Assembly: GCA_025055465.1 (NCBI GenBank)
Contig: JANWXA010000119.1
Span: 1 to 6,231 of the forward strand
Direction of reading: 5' to 3'
Source of the DNA: Candidatus Kapaibacterium sp.
GTDB lineage: Bacteria; Bacteroidota; Ignavibacteria; Kapaibacteriales; HRBIN21
DNA length: 6,231 nt
In this document: piece by piece, positions 1-6,052 of the stretch
How positions within the stretch are numbered: the stretch's first letter is position 1
Layout of the letters: each line of letters starts with the position of its first letter
Program-made: the position numbers and the translations under genes
Notes under the pieces: generated by a model
Databases searched by the model: none
The model's input: the letters and a program-made list of their open reading frames with translations, nothing else
What the model was told of the DNA's origin: nothing

Positions 1-135
1 ATTACAACCGACCATAGTTGTGTGGACTATGGGTTAGTCTGTCGCTACAGTCGCGTTGTGGTGGATACCCGGAATGCCTGCCGCCACGTGGTCCGTCCGC
101 GCGCCCGCATTGTCCTCTTAGGAAGCGGGCAATGA
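1..135 (+). CDS. Nucleotide-sugar dehydrogenase (UDP-GlcNAc/UDP-ManNAc 6-dehydrogenase family), C-terminal fragment
   Basis: Frame 1 is open from the first base to a TGA at 133-135 and encodes the last 44 residues of a protein that starts outside the window. The peptide contains ITTDHSCVDYG (residues 1-11) and SRVVVDTRNA (17-26). These match the C-terminal NAD/UDP-binding domain of the UDP-glucose/GDP-mannose dehydrogenase family, whose usual signature is TDHS..DY..I followed by a hydrophobic strand and DTRNA. The form resembles WbpA/TviB-type UDP-GlcNAc 6-dehydrogenases more than E. coli WecC, but a tail this short cannot fix the substrate. Such enzymes oxidise the C6 hydroxyl of a UDP-sugar to a carboxylate using two NAD+ in the cytoplasm. 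The stop overlaps the next gene's start as ATGA (132-135), so the two are probably one operon and translationally coupled. The pairing with a UDP-GlcNAc 2-epimerase supports a role in UDP-ManNAc-uronic-acid type precursor supply (inference). Confidence 0.8.
   Translation: MTTDHSCVDYGLVCRYSRVVVDTRNACRHVVRPRARIVLLGSGQ
103..130 (+). promoter_or_regulatory. Hairpin trapping the wecB Shine-Dalgarno sequence
   Basis: GCCCGC (103-108) is the exact reverse complement of GCGGGC (125-130). Nested inside it, TCCT (113-116) pairs with AGGA (120-123) across a CTT loop. AGGA lies 8 bases before the ATG at 132 and is the Shine-Dalgarno sequence of the 2-epimerase gene, so in free mRNA it would be base-paired. 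The hairpin lies in the last codons of the dehydrogenase gene, whose stop is at 133-135. A ribosome finishing that gene would melt it. This layout is typical of translational coupling. The pairing is seen in the sequence; its effect is inferred. Confidence 0.45.
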
Positions 136-1241
136 GGGCACGCCTCCTCTCCGTTGTGGGAGCACGCCCTAACTACATGAAAGTAGCGCCTCTGCACCGT
201 GCCTTTGCACGTTATGCTGAGCGTGTGGAGCACATCATCGTGCACACAGGACAACACTATGACGCCGAGCTCTCCGACGTCTTTTTTGCTGATCTGGAGA
301 TGCCCGAGCCGGCGGTCTTTCTCGGGGTAGGCTCCGGAACGCAGGCGCAACAGACTGCGCGTATTATGTTAGCGTTTGAGCCAGTTTGCCTGCAGCTTCG
401 CCCACAACTGGTTTTCGTTGTTGGGGATGTCAACTCTACAATTGCTTGCGCGCTGACAGCCGTGAAACTGGGTATCCCTGTAGCCCACGTAGAAGCGGGC
501 CTCCGGAGCTTTGACCGGAGGATGCCTGAGGAAATCAATCGGGTTGCTACCGATGCCATCGCTGATTATTTCTTTGTTACTGAGCCCAGTGGAGTCGAAA
601 ATCTGCGCCGGGAGGGGAAATCGGAGGAACAGATTTTTCTGGTTGGGAACACAATGATCGATTCACTGCTGTTTGCTTTACCCAAAGCCCGTTGTCATTC
701 CATTCGAAGCGACTTAGGGCTGCAACCGCGGGGCTATGTTGTTGTGACGCTTCACCGGCCCAGCAACGTTGACAATCCGGAGCAGTTGCGCCTTCTACTG
801 CAGCTTTTCAGCGAACTGGCACAGTGGCGTACGGTGGTTTTTCCAGTACATCCCCGCACCCGGCAGGCGATAGACCGCTTCGGGCTGGAGCAGTATGTGC
901 GGCCGCTTTGCCTCTTACCCCCCCTGCGCTACGTAGAGTTTTTGGCGTTGGTATTGGAATCGGACTTTGTAGTGACCGACTCTGGAGGCATACAAGAGGA
1001 AACCACCTACTTAGGCATACCGTGTTTGACCCTGCGGACCACGACGGAACGCCCAATTACCTGCCAATTGGGCACTAATTGGCTTGTACCGCCCGAACCT
1101 GGTCCGTTACGGGCAGCGCTGCAAACATTGCAGCGTGGGGAGCGGAAGCAGGGACAAGTGCCACCGTTATGGGATGGACATGCTGCTGAGCGCATCGCGC
1201 AGATTGTTCTGGAGCGTTGTTTACGGATCTCTGTGGAGTAG
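132..1241 (+). CDS. wecB: UDP-N-acetylglucosamine 2-epimerase, non-hydrolysing (WecB family)
   Basis: This 369-residue cytoplasmic enzyme should interconvert UDP-GlcNAc and UDP-ManNAc (or a related 2-acetamido UDP-sugar, as in WbpI). The length fits the GT-B-fold family. Motifs in order: GARPNYMK (10-17), HTGQHYD (38-44), GDVNST (98-103), HVEAGLRS (119-126), PEEINR (132-137), TLHRPSN (206-212), PVHPRT (238-243), TDSGGIQEE (282-290) and TERP (305-308). D99, E121, E133 and H208 align with E. coli catalytic/binding residues D95, E117, E131 and H213. The HRRE-type motif is replaced by HRPSN, as in the GARPNxMK subclass. I chose the ATG at 132 because the family begins just before GARPN, AGGAAG (120-125) lies at good distance, and it overlaps the upstream stop as ATGA. 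An in-frame ATG at 18 only adds 38 non-family residues read from the dehydrogenase gene. The 3' end overlaps the export gene. Whether the true substrate is UDP-GlcNAc or a uronic-acid derivative cannot be decided here. Confidence 0.93.
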   Translation: MRARLLSVVGARPNYMKVAPLHRAFARYAERVEHIIVHTGQHYDAELSDVFFADLEMPEPAVFLGVGSGTQAQQTARIMLAFEPVCLQLRPQLVFVVGDVNSTIACALTAVKLGIPVAHVEAGLRSFDRRMPEEINRVATDAIADYFFVTEPSGVENLRREGKSEEQIFLVGNTMIDSLLFALPKARCHSIRSDLGLQPRGYVVVTLHRPSNVDNPEQLRLLLQLFSELAQWRTVVFPVHPRTRQAIDRFGLEQYVRPLCLLPPLRYVEFLALVLESDFVVTDSGGIQEETTYLGIPCLTLRTTTERPITCQLGTNWLVPPEPGPLRAALQTLQRGERKQGQVPPLWDGHAAERIAQIVLERCLRISVE

Positions 1242-2952
1242 CCTTCTGTGGGCGCAGGAGTCGCCAAAAACCTTTTTCCCGCAGTCGGTGTGGCAGTCCC
1301 TGGAGGAGGCGGGGACACTGAGCACGCTACGTGAAACCATACCAGAGTTGCCAGCAGCAGATCACGTAGTTCCACCCGAAGAATATTTACTTGGGCCTGG
1401 GGATGTACTCCTGGTCCATATTCTGGCACCTGTAGTGCAGACCCATCGGGCTGTCGTTTCAGCCACGGGTGACATACTCATTCCCCGTATCGGGATGCTT
1501 TCCGTCCGTGGGATGAGCTTGGCACAGGCCCGAAAGGAGCTACGGCAACTTGTACTGCAGCGCAACCCCTCGGCTTCAGCCGATGTTCAACTTGCGATAC
1601 CTCGCCGAGTTATTGTTACTGTCACGGGCTATGTACGTGCACCGGGAACATACATACTGCCGGGCAATGTTCGGGTTTCCACCGCCGTACGGATTGCCAT
1701 GCAAGGGGAGCAGGCGGCTGTTTCCGGCGGCAAGGGGCGGGGGGCTGTAGTTGCGCCGTTGGTAAGCTCACTTCAAGAGATAGGGGTTCAAGAGTGGGAA
1801 CCCAGCAGTATCCCGCCATTACCCAGTTACTGTGTTCGCAACATCATACTACGCTCCGCCGATGGGCGCTTACGTACAGCGGATCTTGAGCGGGGGCGAG
1901 CCATGAACGACCTGGTTGCCGACCCGACGGTGAGCGAGGGGTTGGAAATTGTAGTGCCAGCTCCGCCGCCTGAAGGGTATCCGACAATATCTATTGGTGG
2001 TGCAGTGCGGCGACCACTTCGTGTTGCATATCGGGCGGGAGACAAGCTCTCCTTCCTGCTGCGGTTATCTGGAGGGCTCAAGGAAGGAAGCGCAGAGCCT
2101 GCTGCCCTGGTCTATATCCCGGGGCAACCTCCCCGACGAGTGGGGCTGGACACAGCAGGTATGCCGCTTACAGAAGTTGAGCTTCTACCGGGAAGTGTTG
2201 TTATAGTGCCGGAGCGTCCTGTAGCTGGCTCTGGATTGCGTGGGATGGTGCGCGTTGTCGGTTCCGTGCTACACCCCGGGACATACGTTATCGAGCCACG
2301 GCGAACTCGATTACGAGAGGTTATCCATCAGGCGGGCGGTTTTACGCCCGCGGCTGCTCTTGCATATGCGTATATTCAGCGTGTGCCACCACAAGAGCTG
2401 GCGACGGTAGACCCCCGCATCCCCTCGGAGGTGGGACTCTACAGCCGCTTTCTCTACAGTGACCTCCGCCTGGAGGACACAGTGCGCTACATCTTAGACA
2501 TGCGGCTACAGCGCTCGCTGGTCTCCTGCGACTTTGTGGCGCTGTTCCAGCGTGGAGACCTGAGCCATGATGTCCCCCTGGAAGATGGTGACGTCATTGT
2601 GGTACCACAGGCAAGTCCACATGTGTATGTCTGGGGACAGGTACGCCTGCCCGGATTTGTTCCCTTTGAGCCCAACCAGATTCCTGAATGGTACATCCAG
2701 CGGGCAGGGGGATACGGTGTCGGAGCGGATGAAAAACGGGTCCGGATACTGCGGGGTCCAGCGCGGCATTGGCTTGAACCAAAAGAGGCGGGGATAATCC
2801 AACCCGGCGACGAAATCTACGTCCCGCGCCGCTTGGATGTCCCTGCGTGGGCACAGCAGCAGACGGAGCTTCAACTCTACACAGTTTTAGTGGGGGCTGC
2901 CTCTACGCTGACGTTTATCGTAACCACCATCATCAACCTGTTGCGGCGGTAA
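1174..2952 (+). CDS. Polysaccharide export protein with Poly_export and multiple SLBB domains (Wza-like)
   Basis: Predicted 592-residue periplasmic/outer-membrane protein for exporting polysaccharide. Residues 1-27 look like a signal peptide: arginines at 9-10, a hydrophobic stretch 11-26 and a likely cut at LWA|QES. There is no lipobox cysteine, unlike E. coli Wza. YLLGPGDVLLVHI (71-83) begins a Poly_export domain running to about 145. SLBB/beta-grasp repeats follow near 146-180 (TVTGYVRAPGTYILP), 270-348 (ISIGGAVRRPLRV), 357-478 (RVVGSVLHPGTYVIEP) and 483-552 (VYVWGQVRLPGFVPFEP). Residues 568-588 form a hydrophobic helix ending in two arginines, which may cross the outer membrane like Wza's C-terminal helix, or anchor elsewhere. 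The start is uncertain: ATG 1174 and ATG 1180 both give the signal peptide, while an ATG at 1084 would put 30 polar residues in front of it. The start overlaps wecB by 62-68 bp without a strong Shine-Dalgarno sequence. The 3' end overlaps the convergent GT2 gene by 20 bp. Confidence 0.88.
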   Translation: MDMLLSASRRLFWSVVYGSLWSSLLWAQESPKTFFPQSVWQSLEEAGTLSTLRETIPELPAADHVVPPEEYLLGPGDVLLVHILAPVVQTHRAVVSATGDILIPRIGMLSVRGMSLAQARKELRQLVLQRNPSASADVQLAIPRRVIVTVTGYVRAPGTYILPGNVRVSTAVRIAMQGEQAAVSGGKGRGAVVAPLVSSLQEIGVQEWEPSSIPPLPSYCVRNIILRSADGRLRTADLERGRAMNDLVADPTVSEGLEIVVPAPPPEGYPTISIGGAVRRPLRVAYRAGDKLSFLLRLSGGLKEGSAEPAALVYIPGQPPRRVGLDTAGMPLTEVELLPGSVVIVPERPVAGSGLRGMVRVVGSVLHPGTYVIEPRRTRLREVIHQAGGFTPAAALAYAYIQRVPPQELATVDPRIPSEVGLYSRFLYSDLRLEDTVRYILDMRLQRSLVSCDFVALFQRGDLSHDVPLEDGDVIVVPQASPHVYVWGQVRLPGFVPFEPNQIPEWYIQRAGGYGVGADEKRVRILRGPARHWLEPKEAGIIQPGDEIYVPRRLDVPAWAQQQTELQLYTVLVGAASTLTFIVTTIINLLRR

Positions 2953-3751
2953 CAGTCCTGGCGGCTGACTGTGCGCGCAGGACTTCTGGAATGGCGGGGG
3001 GACGGCGCAGGAACTGCCCAACTTTCCTCAAGGGCTTGACCAGCGGGACCAGAATACCGTGGAGCGTCAGTCCGTGCTTCTTCCAGATTTGCCAGCATTC
3101 CCAGTTGCCCCGTACAATAGCGCGGAGGGAGTCGTTGCTTGTTCCACCGGCGTCCATACATACCAGAATGCGGGGAATGTAGTGCACGCGGATGTTGCCT
3201 AAGAAGAGAAAGCGCAGCATAAGGTCGTAGTCAGCAGCAATTGGATAGGCAAGATCGAAATGACCAAGGCGCTCGTAGACAGAGCGGCGGGCAAAGAAAG
3301 TCAGGTGGGTTGGCATCCAGCCCCAGTAGTATTTCCACCGTTTGTACGTGCCGGCACGCCAGTATCGGATGATTCGCTCGTCCTGACGTGAGGTGTAAAC
3401 GACGTCGCCATAGCACGCCTCTATACTGGGGTCTGCAAAGGCGGCGGCAACATCCCGTAGCACGGAGCGATCGGCGTAGCGATCGTCCGCGTTGAGGAAG
3501 CCGATGATATCGCCCGTTGCGTAACGCAGGCCTTTGTTCATTGCGTCGTACAATCCCTGGTCTGGCTCACTAAGGAAGACCGAAAGGTGGCGGCGATAGC
3601 GCTCCAGCTCCTCTAAAGTTCGCTCGTCCGAGGACCCCCCGTCAATGACAATTAGCTCTGTTTCAGCATCCACTTCTTGAGCGAGGATGGAGGCAAGGGC
3701 CCGTCCAACTCGGGGATCGTTGAGCACGACGGTGATCACGGAGATGCGCAT
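2933..3751 (-). CDS. Family 2 glycosyltransferase (WfgS/WcaA-like)
   Basis: A 272-residue GT-A-fold glycosyltransferase that probably adds one sugar to a growing lipid-linked glycan at the cytoplasmic face. It opens with RISVITVVLNDPRVGRAL, then ELIVIDGGSSDERT (32-45; nucleotide-binding D37), SEPDQGLYDAMNKG (61-74), GDIIGFLNADDRY (80-92; metal-binding DD motif), CYGDVVY (113-119) and AADYDLMLRF (172-181). This order is typical of the WfgS-like GT2 subgroup. There is no transmembrane segment; the C-terminal 40 residues are basic. The ATG at 3751 matches the family start. A GTG at 3781 would add ten residues and sits 12 nt after AGGAGAAG (complement of 3794-3801), so it is a possible alternative. 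However, a candidate -7 promoter element covers that GTG, which favours 3751. It is the only minus-strand gene here, and its last codons overlap the export gene's end by 20 bp. Donor and acceptor sugars are unknown. Confidence 0.9.
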   Translation of the reverse strand: MRISVITVVLNDPRVGRALASILAQEVDAETELIVIDGGSSDERTLEELERYRRHLSVFLSEPDQGLYDAMNKGLRYATGDIIGFLNADDRYADRSVLRDVAAAFADPSIEACYGDVVYTSRQDERIIRYWRAGTYKRWKYYWGWMPTHLTFFARRSVYERLGHFDLAYPIAADYDLMLRFLFLGNIRVHYIPRILVCMDAGGTSNDSLRAIVRGNWECWQIWKKHGLTLHGILVPLVKPLRKVGQFLRRPPAIPEVLRAQSAARTVTAATG

Positions 3752-3780
3752 CGACGGAATAGGTGCCTTTAGAGCAGCCA

Positions 3781-3788
3781 CAAAAATA
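3781..3788 (-). promoter_or_regulatory. Candidate Bacteroidetes-type -7 element for the GT2 gene
   Basis: On the minus strand the bases read TATTTTTG, an exact match to the Bacteroidetes sigma-ABfr -7 consensus TAnnTTTG. It lies 29 bases before the ATG at 3751, allowing a leader of roughly 20-25 nt that includes AAAGG. No convincing -33 TTG element is visible upstream. I found no other CAAAnnTA string when scanning the window by eye. The assignment depends on the organism belonging to the Bacteroidota/Chlorobiota group, which is not proven. Confidence 0.35.
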
Positions 3789-3814
3789 CGGGGCTTCTCC
3801 TGGGGGGTAGATTA

Positions 3815-3829
3815 GTCCAGGCCGTCCAG
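3815..3829 (+). repeat. Short direct repeat GTCCAG x2
   Basis: GTCCAG occurs at 3815-3820 and again at 3824-3829, separated by GCC, directly upstream of the candidate plus-strand -7 element. Two half-sites nine bases apart could bind a regulator on one face of the helix, but six-base repeats also arise by chance. Confidence 0.25.
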
Positions 3830-3837
3830 TAGTTTTG
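3830..3837 (+). promoter_or_regulatory. Candidate Bacteroidetes-type -7 element for the transferase operon
   Basis: TAGTTTTG matches TAnnTTTG and lies only 10 bases before the ATG at 3848. Transcripts starting here would have a leader of just a few bases, so either the mRNA is nearly leaderless, the true start codon is further downstream, or the match is accidental. No -33 TTG element is seen. One other match of the same kind (near 5913) falls inside a coding region, showing that chance matches occur. Confidence 0.25.
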
Positions 3838-3847
3838 CACGTTCAGG

Positions 3848-5305
3848 ATGGTGCCGATAGTAACACAGCCTGTTCCACTGTTGTCCCGACTTCGCTGGCG
3901 GAGGCGATGGCGGCAGAGTCCGGTGCTTTTCCAACTCGCGGCGGATGTTGTAACGCTTGCCGCTGCAACATTGCTGTACCTGTGGGTACGTTTTGTCAGC
4001 GGCTGGTTTGACTCAGTGGCGGTGCCAACAGGATGGGAAGTTGGGTCTATCGTTGGCGTGTTGACTTCTTACTGGCTGTTTCTCTTCTGGCTTTCGGGGT
4101 TGTACCGAGACTGGTATAGCCGTCCGCCTGTAGAGGAGCTTGGTGTTGTCCTGCGGACGGTTCTAATCGGTATTGCCATCTTGGTGGTTTTAGTGTTGGG
4201 AGACAGCGGCGAATTTTACCGAAGCAATTTTCGCGCGGTAGCAGCACTGTATGCAGGGGTCCTTGTGTTCGGGGTTGGTGCAGGACGGGTGGTGGCCCGA
4301 GCGTTCCAACGCTACCTACGTCACAATGGTATTATCCGCATCCCTACATTAGTGGTGGGGAATGCTCATGGGGTGGAACGCCTATTTGCTGAGTTACAGC
4401 GTATGCCGCACTGGGGTTACCATCCCGTGGGGATTGTGGCTGTTGACGCACAGATGGTTCACGGCTTTCCCGCTCCAGTGGTCGGCACGACAAGAGAGCT
4501 GTCCCAGCTCCTCCGCCGCTATCTTCCGGAAGAGGTTCTGCTGGCGTTCCACCCACCGGAGCCAGACGAGCTCTGGAGGGTTGTGGGGGTATTGTCGGGG
4601 ACCGGGGTTGGCATCAAGATTTTGCCGGAGCTGTATCACGCAGCAATGGGGCAGGCGCGAATTCAGCGCCTTTATGGTACGAGGCTTCTGGAGGTCAATC
4701 CCGAACTATTGCGCCCGTGGCAGGCGTTTGTCAAGCGCGCAGTGGATGTGGTCATTAGCCTATTTGTCTTGGTTGGGGGAGCACCATTTTGGCTGCTCAT
4801 TGCTTTGGCAATACTGGTGGATAGTGGCCCTCCTATCCTCTTTGTACAGGAAAGGGTGGGGAAAAATGGCAGGCTGTTCCGCCTATATAAGTTCCGCACG
4901 ATGCTCCCTGAAGGTGATCCTGACAGGACGTGGACTCAAAGTCAGGACTCACGGGTTACCCGGGTAGGGCGATGGCTGCGGAAGATGCACTTGGACGAAG
5001 TCCCGCAATTCTGGAACGTGCTCAAAGGCGAAATGAGCATCGTTGGGCCGCGCCCTGAGCGCCCGTATTACGTGGAGCTCTTCACACAGATGGTGCCTGA
5101 ATATCCCCGGAGACACTGTGTCAAGCCTGGGATTACGGGGTGGTGGCAGGTCTGCTTCCGTGCAGAGTGGAACAATCCTACCGTAGAGGGAGTGCGGCAG
5201 CGAGTGGCGATGGACTTTTACTATATTGAAAATCAATCGCTGGCGCTGGATCTGGAGATAATGCTCCGCACAGTCTGGGTGATGCTTACAGGAAAGGGGG
5301 CGTGA
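3848..5305 (+). CDS. Polyprenyl-phosphate sugar-1-phosphate transferase (initiating glycosylphosphotransferase, WbaP/WcaJ type)
   Basis: A 485-residue inner-membrane enzyme that should transfer a sugar-1-phosphate from a nucleotide sugar to undecaprenyl phosphate, starting repeat-unit assembly. Four hydrophobic segments (about 29-50, 66-87, 98-118, 127-150) are followed by a Rossmann-like CoA_binding_3 region (LVVGNAHGVERLF, 168-180, to about 265). The catalytic bacterial sugar transferase domain begins at KRAVDVVISLFVLVGG (296-311, membrane hairpin). It continues with FVQERVGKNG (332-341), LYKFRTM (346-352), LDEVPQFWNVLKGEMS (382-397, with the catalytic D383-E384 pair), GPRPE (400-404), GITGWWQV (428-435) and the C-terminal LDLEIMLRTVWVMLTGKG. 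The length is normal for full-length members. ATG 3848 is the first in-frame start after a TAG at 3830 but lacks a well-spaced Shine-Dalgarno sequence; the first few residues are therefore uncertain. It heads an operon with the next gene 3 bp downstream. The sugar (Glc, Gal or HexNAc derivative) cannot be read from sequence. Confidence 0.93.
   Translation: MVPIVTQPVPLLSRLRWRRRWRQSPVLFQLAADVVTLAAATLLYLWVRFVSGWFDSVAVPTGWEVGSIVGVLTSYWLFLFWLSGLYRDWYSRPPVEELGVVLRTVLIGIAILVVLVLGDSGEFYRSNFRAVAALYAGVLVFGVGAGRVVARAFQRYLRHNGIIRIPTLVVGNAHGVERLFAELQRMPHWGYHPVGIVAVDAQMVHGFPAPVVGTTRELSQLLRRYLPEEVLLAFHPPEPDELWRVVGVLSGTGVGIKILPELYHAAMGQARIQRLYGTRLLEVNPELLRPWQAFVKRAVDVVISLFVLVGGAPFWLLIALAILVDSGPPILFVQERVGKNGRLFRLYKFRTMLPEGDPDRTWTQSQDSRVTRVGRWLRKMHLDEVPQFWNVLKGEMSIVGPRPERPYYVELFTQMVPEYPRRHCVKPGITGWWQVCFRAEWNNPTVEGVRQRVAMDFYYIENQSLALDLEIMLRTVWVMLTGKGA
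5290..5300 (+). promoter_or_regulatory. Ribosome binding site supporting a GTG start at 5309
   Basis: The purine run AGGAAAGGGGG lies 8 bases before the GTG at 5309, inside the last codons of the sugar transferase gene. It supports the GTG start; the next in-frame methionine is at residue 91, inside the catalytic domain. Confidence 0.6.
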
Positions 5306-5308
5306 ATC

Positions 5309-6052
5309 GTGCACACATTGGTAATCGTCCCCACGTACAATGAGCGGGAGAATGTTGCCGAGCTGATCCCAGCTCTTCTGGAGTTGCCGGTCGAGCCGGA
5401 GGTCTTAGTTGTGGACGATGCCTCGCCCGATGGAACGGCTGAGGAGGTTCGGCAGTGGCAGCAGCGGAGGACGGGGCGCGTGCATCTGCTTTGCCGCCCA
5501 GAGAAGCTGGGGCTGGGATCTGCTTACTGTCAGGGCTTTCAGTGGGCGCTCCAGCGGAATTATGACGTCGTTGTGCAAATGGATGCAGATTTCTCGCACG
5601 ACCCTCAGGACGTTCCGCGCTTGGTGGCGGCTCTGTCCGAGGCGGATGCTGTGATAGGTTCCCGCTATGTCAGTGGGGTCAATGTCGTCAATTGGCCGAT
5701 GGGGCGCCTACTTCTGAGCTGGTTAGCTAACCGTTATACTCGGTGGGTTACGGGAATGCCTGTTGCAGATGCTACCAGTGGTTTCAAGGCTTTTTGGGCT
5801 CGCACGCTCCGACGACTGCGCTGGGAACGGATCCGTTCCAATGGCTATGCTTTCCAGATCGAAGTAACCTACCGTCTTTGGCGCCTGCGCTGCCGAATTG
5901 TGGAGGTGCCTATTATCTTTGTAGACCGCCGCAGCGGCTTGTCTAAGCTTAGTCGTGGTATTGTTTCCGAAGCTGCTTGGATGGTCTGGCGCTTGCGTTT
6001 ATCCAGCTTTTTCCGCGATGAACGCCGATACTACGCTGACGCAGCCGGCTGA
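5309..6052 (+). CDS. Polyprenol-phosphate mannose synthase-like GT2 (DPM1/Ppm1 family)
   Basis: A 247-residue soluble or membrane-associated glycosyltransferase expected to move a sugar, typically mannose from GDP-mannose, to polyprenyl phosphate. Motifs in order: LVIVPTYNERENV (4-16), VLVVDDASPDGT (32-43), GLGSAYCQGF (68-77), QMDADFSHDP (90-99; metal-binding D92-x-D94), IGSRYVSG (116-123), NWPMGRLLLSWLANRYTR (128-145), DATSGFKAF (154-162), SNGYAFQIE (177-185) and VPIIFVDRRSGLSKLS (200-215). These fit the catalytic domain of the DPM1 family. There is no C-terminal transmembrane domain, so it resembles the single-domain (human DPM1-like) class. GTG 5309 is the start: it has a strong Shine-Dalgarno sequence and stands 3 bp after the preceding stop. 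Its 3' end overlaps the following GT2 by 35 bp. It may donate a lipid-linked sugar for periplasmic glycosylation or act as a plain GT2 in chain building; the exact sugar is not shown. Confidence 0.9.
   Translation: MHTLVIVPTYNERENVAELIPALLELPVEPEVLVVDDASPDGTAEEVRQWQQRRTGRVHLLCRPEKLGLGSAYCQGFQWALQRNYDVVVQMDADFSHDPQDVPRLVAALSEADAVIGSRYVSGVNVVNWPMGRLLLSWLANRYTRWVTGMPVADATSGFKAFWARTLRRLRWERIRSNGYAFQIEVTYRLWRLRCRIVEVPIIFVDRRSGLSKLSRGIVSEAAWMVWRLRLSSFFRDERRYYADAAG

Larger units (their letters stand above)
3752..3847. promoter_or_regulatory. Divergent intergenic region between GT2 gene and initiating transferase operon
   Basis: This 96-bp stretch separates the minus-strand GT2 gene from the plus-strand transferase operon and is the only substantial non-coding DNA in the window. 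Since the two genes are transcribed away from each other, promoters for both should lie here. It contains one TAnnTTTG match on each strand, a short direct repeat and a weak 5-bp inverted repeat (CCTGG 3799-3803, CCAGG 3817-3821). If the GT2 gene starts at the GTG at 3781, the gap shrinks to 66 bp. Confidence 0.6.

Noticed and set aside
18..131. Upstream in-frame extension of the wecB frame from an ATG at 18
   Set aside because: The extra 38 residues have no resemblance to the epimerase family, whereas frame 1 of the same DNA encodes a clear nucleotide-sugar dehydrogenase C-terminus ending at 133-135.
1084..1173. Longer start for the export protein at ATG 1084
   Set aside because: It would place 30 polar residues in front of an obvious signal peptide and lies entirely within wecB coding sequence.
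1007..1429. Minus-strand open frame (140 codons) across the wecB/export junction
   Set aside because: It is opposite two well-supported genes, its translation is rich in Pro, Arg and Ser as expected of antisense frames, and no domain is recognisable.
2506..2874. Minus-strand open frame (122 codons) opposite the export gene
   Set aside because: It is antisense to SLBB-coding sequence and has no family resemblance or separate promoter.
3799..3821. CCTGG/CCAGG inverted repeat in the intergenic gap as a terminator
   Set aside because: The stem is only 5 bp with a 13-base loop and no T-run on either side; it also sits between two divergent gene starts, where no terminator is expected.
4362..4967. 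Long open frame (201 codons) on the plus strand inside the sugar transferase gene
   Set aside because: It is a shadow frame: the other frame carries continuous family motifs, and this translation shows no recognisable domain or plausible start context.
5913..5920. TATCTTTG match to the TAnnTTTG promoter consensus
   Set aside because: It is inside the mannose-synthase-like gene, encoding part of PIIFVD, more than 90 bases from the next start, so it is best taken as a chance match.
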